Assembly (NCBI GenBank): GCA_030141605.1
Contig: JAQGDQ010000084.1
Span: forward strand, 481,001 to 545,000
Length of the DNA: 64,000 nucleotides
Direction of reading: 5' to 3'
Source of the DNA: Tubiluchus corallicola
Taxonomy: Eukaryota; Priapulida; Priapulimorpha; Priapulimorphida; Tubiluchidae
Positions 37,701 through 49,700 of this stretch are shown here, in pieces (the stretch's first letter is position 1; each line of letters opens with the position of its first letter). A program made the translations under genes and the position numbers. The notes beneath the pieces are model-generated. The model ran no database searches and was not told the DNA's origin. It was given only the letters and a program-made list of their open reading frames with translations.

Positions 37701-40700
37701 CATGATGGGTTTAAGTAATGCCTTGTTTTTTTTTTCTATAACCATCACTTTCATTGCAAGGCACAGATGTAGGTCATATTGTTACAGAGTAGAAAAATGG
37801 TGAGTGTTGTGTGCAAGCAGAAACATTCATAGTTCATCATTTCCTAATTTCTGTGTAAAACGTTAGCTTTTTGTACGTTGCAGGGTACAGGTAGTATAAA
37901 TTATAGACCTTTTAAAGACGTGCTCAATAAGTGTTGTTGTTGTTGCTGTTGTTGTTATTGCTGCTGCTGCTGCTGCTGCTGTTGTTGTTGTTGTTGTTGT
38001 TGCTGCTGCTGCTGCTGTTGTTGTTGTTGTGTTTTTCTCGCACTGATTGATGCATACCTTTTTTTTAAAGAATTGTTTATTAATCCTGAGTCCTGGAAGA
38101 AATTGAGTAGTTTCGTTGTGCGCATGCGCAGTTGCTGTAGGTCAAAGGTTAAGTGTACTACAGCATCGTGTCTTAACTGTAACCGTCTCATGATGTGTGG
38201 GCAGAGCAAAGCAGTTTGCTGCATCAGTTCAGCAACTTCAGTTGTTTTACATGGATTTTACTTAACTATGCATCATTTTGCATGTAGAGTGACTTACTAG
38301 CAGGATCTTGCTTGAGAACAAGAAAAAATGAACTAGGTAATGTTCTAGCTATTTGTTAAAACCGTTACTATTACAATAGCATGGGCTGCGAGGCCTTGTC
38401 AAGTGTACAGAAATGCGTTGTCAGGTACACTTAACCTCTGACCTTTTCACGATCATCATCAATCGCTGGAAAAGGCTCATTTGTGGACAGTGTCGTCATA
38501 AATTTGTGACATGTAACCATTAACTAGATTGCAATTTTCAGTCTGTACGTACCTTATGTATTGAAAGAAGAAACACGAACGTTTCAATTTCATTTTCATC
38601 AGTAGTGTGGGTATTGAAAGAAGAAACACGAAAGTTTCAATTTCATTTTCATCAGTAGTGTGGGTATTGAAAGAAGAAACACGAAAGTTTCAATTTCATT
38701 TTCATCATTAGTGTAGGTATTGTAACGTGCGTTTAAATGTGTTCGTTTAGTTCCTAAATCCCTGCTATTGTGTTCACACCTGTACAGCATGTAAACGTGC
38801 ATTGCATCTGAACCCCGTGTATCGGATCCTATCCTTTGTTAAGAAAATCGGAAAAACGGGCTCCCTCTTATTTCTAAGGGGCAAAGGCGTCCTTTTACAA
38901 ATACGTGAGTGATTACTATACCTGTTCAATCTAGAACCGGATCCTTGCCTATTACTCTGTGTCGTCAGTTATAATTCATCGATATGAACAGGAATTAAAT
39001 TATTAATGTAATAATTTCACAGGTACAATGCTCCTGGCTGATTGGTAATGGTTGCTGGTACTAGTGTGCACTGTACTGCCTGGTATTATCGTTTGCTTAT
39101 GTCACGTATATGTATAGTGTTCTACGTATATATCTGCTTCCGTGTAGTAAATAACAGTTTTCATTTATGAATGAAAGAATTTTACACGAAAAGTTTGGTT
39201 ATACGTTAGTATGATTCTGTGCAATACTTATGTATTTAAAGCAACACCGGAGCCAATCTTAAACTGTAGGTCAAAACAATGTACTTTTTAAAATATTGAA
39301 AGGAAACATACTATTTTTTGCTTACTTCCTTGCTTCAAAAATGACCTGCGTGAAAGAATTATTACCACACAAACACAATTTCACGTTCGCGCCACTAGTT
39401 CTTCGCTGTCACATGCATTTCGCTGTTCGCCAGTTAGACTGGCACTAGCGCCTGTATTTCGGAAACGCGTTGCACCAAAAACTGGTGCTGTGTCTCAGTT
39501 CGGATGTGTTAGTTTGTGGCGAATTGCACATGTTTGAGAGCTCATGCGTGAGCACAGCGGTAAATTTGCCCGCCATTAATTAAGTTTTTAATCAATTATC
39601 TAATCATCAGAAACGCTTTTGTAGTATTATTTGTATTAAAATGTATACTTTTTATCGGAGTTGAAAATGGGGTAGTATATGAAAAATCATCCTGCCTTCG
39701 TTTTATGTCTTATCAACTAAATATGGCGCTGCTGCTGTGAGCATATTTGCACACATGATATTGTCCTAGCTAATGTTTATCATTTTGAACTTCTGTTCTG
39801 AATTTCTTACTAGCAAATATTGGCATAAATCATCTTATCAGTTGGTAGACTGATGTTGTAGTGATATATTTCCAAGTCGGCAGAAGGTTTATAGGTCCTT
39901 ATTTAATTCTGTTTATATACGTTTGTTATAATAGCAAAGTGCTATTTGGTTACTTTTTCATACATTAAACAGTAGTAATGCAGTTATACTGTATATAGGT
40001 GATGGATATATGCAAAAGCAGACATGCTGTAGCACTCACTGTAGCAGTACTTAGATAAGCAACCTGATAACTGTATATTTGCTGTACGTGTAGCATGTAT
40101 AATATACGAATTTTATTTATCTTAAGTGATGGACATACAGTAAGTGGAATTTTTCCACTGTGCAACAAATGCATTTTAGTTGAGAACAGATATATACAAC
40201 TGGTTATCAAGAATATAGTTACACAGATAGTTCAAAAACACGAGTAATTCATTAGTTAACATTTAAAATTGAAATATACAAAGCTCACACAGTACAGAAA
40301 CGATGCCAGAAACAATTATCAATGTACATCATCCTATTAGTTATACAAAAGTATGATTGATCAATAACTGGTGTTTAATTCAAAAGACTAAAATTCAAAA
40401 TACTTCAGGTTGCAGTTCATTTTACAATTATACGTACAATCAATTAGCAAAACATTTAGTAGACGTTATGTAGTTCTGCAACAATATGAAGAGAATGGCA
40501 CTGGATGGATGACCTGATCTGAGTTTATGAAAAATGTCGTTGTTAATAATAGCAGGTCTAGGGTTGGCGTGTAATTCTTGAGTTATGAGTCGATAATCAC
40601 AGAGCTGATGCAGTAATAGTGTTCTGTGTATGTCATAGTTTGGACACTCAAGAAATAATGGTGGGGGGGGGGACTCTCAGTCGAATTGTTACATCTACAT

Positions 40701-43700
40701 GAAGGGTCATCGATAATATTCCTAGAAAACAAATCACGTTTTAATTGTGTAAAATTAGCGATGAATCTATTTGTTGAAATCTGATTACTTCGATCATCGT
40801 TATAATTGGGGCATACTGATTTAATACGAACATTCAGTATGGGTACTATACAGATAACACTGTCACTACAGTATAGTTAAACCTCGTCACATTAGAAGGA
40901 ATAATTAATAGTAGATTTGGTTTATTTATAAGTTAATTAATTAAATTGTTTGTGTATAAACACGAACAAGTATAGTGCTGTTGTGGTACTTAGTCAGTAG
41001 ATAATAAAGACCTGTCACCAGTGAACGTCAATGCTACGTTTCCCATCGTGAAAACAAAATAATGTGATACAACGTTTTTATGCATTGATCTAATATCGTA
41101 GTGAATAATAAGAGGGCAATACTGTAGTTTGTAAAAACTAATTATTTGTGACTAGTCAAATAATATTGTCTTCAATATATAGTTTGCCCAGGGTGCCAAA
41201 CTCGATCAGAAACTTAGAATATGTCTGAGCGCTCTCCTACTACCCCATGGATTGCTTCAATGCTGCTTCGACTTTTTGTGCAACTGCTGTCTGCTTCGAC
41301 TGCTCGTACGTTATTGATTTTTTGTGCCAGTGCTCTGTGCACTGCCATTCAGCTGATATTGGATACTGTTGAATTACTATGCCTGAAACACGACTGACTG
41401 ACATTTTTCGTGCACTTTGGCTTACAGTATGCAGAAGCAGGATTTACTCAACCGCATATTTGTAGAGAGACCGGTACCTACCTGGATATCAAGGATATCC
41501 TTCTCAGAGGAGGCACTGATCTGGTATAGTTGTCCTTTCCACGTTTGGATGTATATACGTCCTCCTCAGATTCATGCAGAAATTAACTGCTTTGGTTAAC
41601 CATAATTAGTCTTAAAACTTTCAGTTACTGTAGGAATCACCATTAACATCTTAAATATTTCATGACTAAGTGTAGCTGCTGGTATCATACCTACAATGTA
41701 TAGACTAAGTTACATTTTTTAATATTATATACAGTATAAACAAAGGTATAGCCTGAAAAAGCAAAAAATATAATGTGCGTGTGCTCATGTGTATATTATA
41801 TGACTTGGCAAGTCGAATAAACTTTCAACTACGGTAAGTAGTAAGGCTAACTGTTTGTGGTGTGTTAACGCATTCGTTTGATAAATTCTCTTCGGCGAAG
41901 CATTGTCGTATACAGTTTAGTTTGAATTGTAGCCATGGCAAAGTTCTAGGACATAACTGTAGTACACATTCGTAAAACGAACCAGTGCTTGAATACCACC
42001 AACGTGCGCGACGAAGAGACAATTACAATTTGTGACAAGCAAGTCTGGCACTGTGATTTATATTTTAATCTCGGTACACAACATGCTTTTAATGGATAGT
42101 CAATTTGTGTTTGTAGGTCATGTTTTGTTACATTAATATGCGTCCCGCGGTTCCACATTCAACGCCCAATAGATTACGTGTTCATTATGATATACCTGAC
42201 ACCTCTTTTGGAAATTTGACGAGCGTGAATGTTGTGTAAGAGAGCTGTCTTTTGGGATTATAACATTATGTGGACAGAACGTTGCTTTAAAGGAAAACCG
42301 GATCCAATCTTGAACTGTAGATCAAAACAGTCGACTTTTTAAATATTGAAAGGAGACATACTATTTTTAAAGACTGACTTACGTGAAAGATATATTACCA
42401 TGCAAAAGTAATTTCCTGTTCCCGCGGCTGGTTCTTCGCTGTTACATGCATTTCGCCATTCGTTAGTTAGATGGGCACTAGCGCCTGCATTTTGGAAACG
42501 TGTTGCATGAAAAATAGGCGCTGTACCTCTCATGCGTGAGCACAGCGGCAAATTTAAAATTTCAGTTTTATGTTAAAACTTGCCTAGATTAAGTACGACA
42601 CACTTAATCTCTTACAGCAGCACTGTACTTCAATTTTCGTTTTCGCAAACACGTGCAACACGCTCGTGGAATATTTGTGCTGTTGAAAATTGTGTTCGTT
42701 TGTGACGTCATCACTAGCTGGGTTCGCCCGCCGTTAGTTAAAATTTTAATCTATTAGTCAATTATCAGAAATGCCTTGGCGCTATTATATGTGTTAAAAA
42801 ATATATATTTTACCATACTTCAAAACGGGGTATGATATGAAAAGATCGTTTTGCTTTAATTCCTATGAAGCTGCACCAAATTCTTTGGTTTCGCATTCAA
42901 AAAGTCCGACGCAGGATTATTAATTACAAGGCCCAATTTTTCACACATTTTCTGGGTCATCTACTGTTATGCGGTGTAAATAGTTTCTCACTGTCAGACT
43001 GTGGTATTTGATGATAGACGCGTAATCTGTCAAATAAACCTTGTAAGAAATGACAAGTTTACGAGAGCGTGCCGCTTGATAGTACTGGAGGGGACGTTTA
43101 ACAACATTTTTCAAAAGAACAGTGTGCTAGACTGCGGGATTTTTTTAGTTTATTTTCTTGTACGAAAGCTGAAATGTTTTTTCGGTAAAGTGTCGCTTCA
43201 ACAATCTTGATCAAATGGGCTACCCAAGAACTGTCGCCATGTCGGCAAAGCAACTGGTTAATTTAACACTTTTGGACTAGACCACTAGGCGACTAGAAAG
43301 GCGTGACTGGCATACAAAAACGGCCATTCTTTTTACAAAATCCGCTGTAATCATGCATAGAAAACGCACCCAACTCCCAGTTTTTTGAAAATTTTGACCG
43401 AACAGCCTATAAAAAAACGTTCAAGTAGTTCCTGGTGGGACTCTTGGGAAGAGACGAATAGCTCTTTTGAAAGAAGAGGAATGAGGCTACACGGTGATAT
43501 TTTAGGACGCCTCCACCAAGAGGAGTGGCGACGAGTTGATTAGGAGGTTCCATTTTTGGCTATTCTCGTTTAGAATCTACAGTGACGTTTACATTGTTCT
43601 GACGTCATTCCATTGTACTCTGCCTATAATTTTGCTTCAACAAAAGTTGCTGGCTTTACGTTAGGTAGATAAATTAACACAATGTAGCATTCATTACAAG

Positions 43701-46700
43701 TGCATCTGTACGCAAAAATTTTTGCGGAGCCTCTGCTGATATTACTATAATCATCCACACGACCTTCATTAACTCCACCACCATTATCATCGTACCTGTC
43801 TTCATTATTGCCTTCATTGTACATTCACAACTTTTACTGAGGTGAGTTAACCCGCCAAACGTCTGCACAGCAGTTTTTGTTTCATATATAAAATATGATA
43901 TTTAAAACAAAACCGGTTCCAATCTAAAACTGTAGGTCAAAACAATCTACTCTTTAATATATTGAAAGGAAACATACTATTTTTTTTCAAAAATGACTTA
44001 CGTGAAAGAACTATTACCACACAAACACAATTTCACGTTTGCGCCACTTGTTCTTCGCTGTTACATGCATTTCACCATTCTCTAGATAGACGGGCACTGG
44101 CGCCTGTATTTCGGCAACGCATTGCACTAAGAACAGGTGCTGTACCTCTCATTTCAGATGTGTTGGTTTGTGATGAACTACACACGTTCTACAGCTCTTG
44201 CGTGAGCACAGCGGTAAATTTGAATTTTTGTCATAAAAATTGCCTAGTTTTAGTACAACACACTGAATGTCTTACAGTAGCACTGTACTTCAATTTTTAG
44301 TTTTGCATACACATGCAACACGATCGTGAAATATTTTTGCTGTTGAAAGTTATGTTCGTTTGTGATGCCATCAATAGTTGGGCTCTCTTGCCGTTAATTA
44401 AGTTTTTAATCTATAGTTTATCAGAAACACATTTGCAGTATTAATTATGTTAAAATCCATATTTTTTATCGGATTTGAAAATGGGGTGGTATATGAAAAA
44501 TCATCCTGTCTTCTTTTAATGAATCGTAATGGCTGTTGTGATGGCTTGAAAAAGCACGTCATTTTGAACAGGTTCTTCCGAAATCAAAAGGAAGATGATA
44601 ATTATATTCCGAGTGACAACGATTTGTCCTAATAAACACATCTTTGCCAAGTCAATGCAAAACGCAAATATATATGAAAAAATACGATGAAATAGCCGAG
44701 TTGTTTATACTGGTCGACGTAAGTTTGCAGTTCATTCCCGAAATGCGTGCAGGTACTTCGAGAATAATTGATTATTACGCGTGAAAGGAGAAACAATTGC
44801 TGCAAAATGTCACGTTTATGTGCATTAAATTGTAAACGAGAGCTTTTAACCTTGATCGTATAAAATGTGACCCAAAAATAGACTAGACTAAGCCGAAAGA
44901 AAAAAGTCCCTGTTAGACTGCTTAATTATTCCTACGCAGATTTAGCAGTACTTAATTACGTGCATTTACAATCGTGACACTGTCAAGATAATTTAGATTA
45001 GTCTGAGCTTACTAATTTGCAAGATTGCTCTGTGCATCGCAAGGTAAATCCGTGAAGAGACGTGTAAGTGAGTGAAAATGTGCAATGCTGAACGTGCTTT
45101 CTTCATTGTTAACAGCATTACAGATTTGTGCAAGCATTGGTTACATTTGAAACTTATTATCTATGACATCCTAATTTAGAGAGTGAGCTGATAACACTTT
45201 TAGTTTCATTGCTTTTATAGAGCGCGCTTAGTCGTTAACTGTGTATATTTGTGTGGAACCAATGTGGGAATAAGAATTTTCTGTAACATGGGCACATTAA
45301 CAGTTGCATCAACGAATATCTCAAAGCTGCATTGTAAGATGGGCCATTAACAGTTGCAACAACGAATATCTCAAAGCTGCATTGTAAGATGGCACATTAA
45401 CAGTTGCATCAACGAATATCTCAAATCTGCATTGTAAGATGGGCCATTAACAGTTGCAACAACGAATATCTCAAAGCTGTATTGTAATATGGCACATTAA
45501 CAGTTGCAACAACGAATATCTCAAAGCTGCATTGTAAGGTGGGCACATTACATTTGCAACAACGAATATCTCAAAGCCACATTGTAAGATGGGTACATTA
45601 CAGTTGCAACAACGAATATCTCAAAGCTATGTTGTAAGATAGGCACATTTACAGTTGCAATAACGAATATCTCAAAGCTACGTTGTAAGATGGGCACATT
45701 AATAGTTGCAATAACGAATATCTCAAAGCTACGTTGTAAGATAGGCACATTAACAGTTGCCCACAACGAATATCTCTGGGCTACGTTATAAGACAGCATT
45801 CACAGTTGCGACAAATATTTATGGGCTACGTTGTAAGATTGGCACACTAAAAGTTGCAACAACGAATATCTGAAAGCTGTGTTTTAAGATGGGCACATTA
45901 ATAGTTGCAACAACGAATATCTCAAAGCCACATTGTAAGATGGGTACATTACAGTTGCAACATCGAATATCTCAAAGCTATGTTGTAAGATAGGCACATT
46001 TACAGTTGCAATAACGAATATCTCAAAGCTACGTTGTAAGATGGGCACATCAATAGTTGCAATAACGAATATCTCAAAGCTACGTTGTAAGATAGGCACA
46101 TTAACAGTTGCCCCCAACGAATATCTCTGGGCTACGTTATAAGACAGCATTCACAGTTGCAACAAATATTTATGGGCTACGTTGTAAGAATGGCACACTA
46201 AAAGTTGTAACAACGAATGTCTCTCAAAGCTGCATTGTAAGATGGGTACATTAACAGTTGCAACAATGAATCCTTCTGTCTCGGAAGACAATGGAGTGTG
46301 CGCCAAGAGAGTCAGTTATTGATCACATTGATAGACCTGCAGCGTCGACTGTGGCTGAGAAGTCCGATCCTTGAACCATTGGAGTGGCCTCTCCAGGGCA
46401 CAAGCCTGGGCAAGGTGTATGGAGATCATGAGTTGCCCAGACAACAGGAACCTCCTCTCTTCCTTCTTGGTGTAGTCCAAAGGAAAGCGGAGCGATACGT
46501 TTGGCACCAGGTTGGCTGCACTGGTCCGCCTTCGGGGCTCCAGTGATTTGGAAGGTTTAGTCCTCTACACATGGCCGTTGGGTCACTTGACCTCCTCCAC
46601 ACTCTAGCATTTGGCTGCTCGTGCAGATGCTAACCGCCTGGTGTTGAGATACAGTGTGGGCATCCCGCAGGCCTACAGCACCTGGTATTCCTAGGCGGTC

Positions 46701-49700
46701 ACCCATTCAAGTACTAATCAGGCTCTACATTGGTTAACTTCGGTGATCAGGTGATCAGACGAGAACCGGTGTTTTCAACGTGGTATGGCCGTAGATAAAA
46801 GCTACGGTATGTCATTGATTTTCTTACATTGTGTCGATTTCTGTGTGTGATCTGGGTTCTGAGTTCATGTCCTGGTTGGCCCACAATTTTTCATTACATT
46901 TTTTCAGTTAATTACTGTAAAATCAGGGTAATTTCTGTAAAAGTATAATGTTCTTAATATTGCTCGTGTATTGATCAATTAAAATTTTCTTTATTAATCT
47001 GGAATTTTCTAATAAGGACGCTTAAGCTGTATTGATCAATTAAAAATTTCTTCGTTAATCTGGAATGTTCTATTAAGCATGCGTAAGCTTTAAAGTCAAC
47101 TATCACCTCAGTTACTCCTCAATTTCAAGCTTTCCTAGCTCCTCTAAATACGGCTAATTCCTAACCCCAATGAAAGGAAAGAATACGGTTTGTTTGCACA
47201 TTTTGAACAAAACAGCAGTATACAGGTACACAGCATACACGCATTATGCTTTGTATAAACTGACTTGAAGTACAGAAGGGTAAACGGTCTACTGTTCCTT
47301 CTGCATTGAGATCGTTGAAAGTTGAAGTATCTTTGTCAAGAGTTTCAATGTACTCTGCACGTCTAATCGTTGTGTTTGTCCACCCTGGCGCTACTTGTAC
47401 ACTAGTTTGACCGTCTGAGGGTTTCGCCATGGCGCTTTCAAAAGAGTTTGAAGGGCCCTTGGATTTCACTATTAACAAAATGGAGTAGGATATTGGATTT
47501 AGTCTGAAATGAGCTAACCTAAGTGTCTCCTGGTAGAATAAGTATAGTGACTTCTACGTTATTACGTATCGAACTACTGCAATGAACATTAAAACAAAAC
47601 GGGACCCAATCTTAAACTGTAGGTCAAAACAATTTGTTCTTTAAAATATTGAAAGGAAACATACTATTTTTTCAAAAATGACTTACGTGAAAGAATTATT
47701 ACCACACAAACACAATTTCACGTTCCCGCCATTAGTTCTTCGCTGTTACATGCATTTCGCCCTTTGCTACTTGGATGGGCACTAGCGCCTGCATTTTGAA
47801 AACGCATTGCACAGAAAACAGGTGCTGTACCTCTCTGTTCAGTGTGTTAGTTAGTGACGAACTGTACACGATCGACAGCTCATGCGTGAGCACAGCGGTA
47901 AATTTGAATTTTTATCTTAAAACTTGCCTAGTTTTAGTACTACACACTGAGTGTCTTACAGTAGCACTGAACTTCAATTTTCGTTTTTACACACGTGCAA
48001 CATAATCGTGGACTATTTTTGCTGTTGAAAATTATGTTAGTTTATGTTGTCATCAATAGTTGCACTCGCCCGTCATTAATTAAGTTTTTAATCTATTATT
48101 TAATTATCAGAAATGCTTTTGCATTATTAATTGTATTAAAATGTATACTTTTTATCGGAGTTGAAAATGGGGTAATATATGAAAAATCACCTTGTCTTCC
48201 TTTAAGCAACCCATATTTTATATTCACATATAATTTGCAAGTTAAGGTTTTTGCTTTAGATTTCAGTTTATTTCAGTATGTAAAATGCAAGATGAAAGAT
48301 ACAAAATTACACCAAGGACTAGGACATACTAAAACTAATAAATACTACTTGTATGTACTTTTAAAAATACAAATAAGATAATAATAAAATTATACAAGTA
48401 TCGTTTTATAAATTATATATAGAATGATATATGTATGATTAGGGTTAAAGATGTGTGTATCATGCAATATAAAACCAGTTTTTCAGTACAAATAGTCGTT
48501 AATTAAATCACGTTTTTGTTCAGGACGTTAATATTACTGATGCTTGATTGTTGTAATGCATTCATGGGCCCACCTCATTGCTACCTAAACAGTGAAAATT
48601 TAGAAGAGAAATCACTATATGTAAAGGATGAAGAGTTGTATGAGTCTGAGATAACGGTTACCAGAATTGGAAGTTGAATAATTTGAAAATATATTTTATT
48701 TATACAACCTGGAATGTAGCTATACGTAAATTATGGAAACAGCCGTATAGAACTCACAAGTATAGAACTGCCGGTACCGTTCAAAAGCGGTGTCTTAAAT
48801 TCTATGTAGCATGTAAAAATAGTAGTAACTCGATAATTACGTTTATAGTCAAACACACATTATATGACGTAAACTCAATAATGGGTTTCAACTTGCATAA
48901 AATTGTTATAGAAAGTAATGTTACCCTGGAAGATGTATTTAGAAATTTTCATACATTATCTCGTGAAATTGTGAAAAGATGCGAGGTAAGTTCCAGGCAG
49001 CTAGAGACAATAAACTTAGCAAAATATTGTATAAGTTGTATTGAAAACAGGAATTTTAATTTTTTATCAAAGTATTACTTGAGAGAAATGTTAGAATATG
49101 TGGTGTCTTATTAAATTAATTGCTTTGTTGTTTTGTATGTAAATAATATCCGTGCTTGTTTTTTGTTGTTGTTGTTGTTATCAGTGTTTAATACTTATTT
49201 TTAGTTTTACTGCTAGTCTACTAATTTCTTTTAATTGAACCACTTATGTAACTTAACTGTACATGTGTGTTCGAAAATAAATGACGTTACTAATAATAAT
49301 AAGTATTCCCGACCCGTGATTCATGACCCCTCCCGACCTTTGTGGCTTATTGCCTGCCTCAGAAATGATCTTTGACCTATTTTAATCTTTGTTGTAGATT
49401 TATCAATGTTTACATTAGTATAGTATGTTAAGTTTCATTTTTCCTATTTTGTATCCATCCAGCTAAACATTCTGTACGTTATCACTCGCTTCGTTGGTGA
49501 TCTATTCAATTTTTCATACACACACGAAGTTTTTTCAAATCGTGATTAAATGCTCAATGAAATGTAAAGTTCTATTTGCCCCGTGGCTGTAGCCTTTTCA
49601 GTTTCGGTGTAATGTGAAGATTTCTGTCTGATAAGTTGTACCTTCACTCGAAACCGGAATCTGCCGGATTGTACATTTGCCTTTGGAATGTAGTGCACAG

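Noticed and set aside
37878-38300. Poly-Cys (+) and poly-Gln (-) frames
   Set aside because: Trinucleotide microsatellite running into MITE E3; the sequence on either side is repeat.
45548-46150. Minus-strand frames with 17-residue repeats
   Set aside because: Translation of the 51-bp satellite, with the same period effect.
46298-46546. 82-codon plus-strand frame and 63-codon minus-strand frame
   Set aside because: Both lie in the body of the 5S-headed repeat; no recognised protein.
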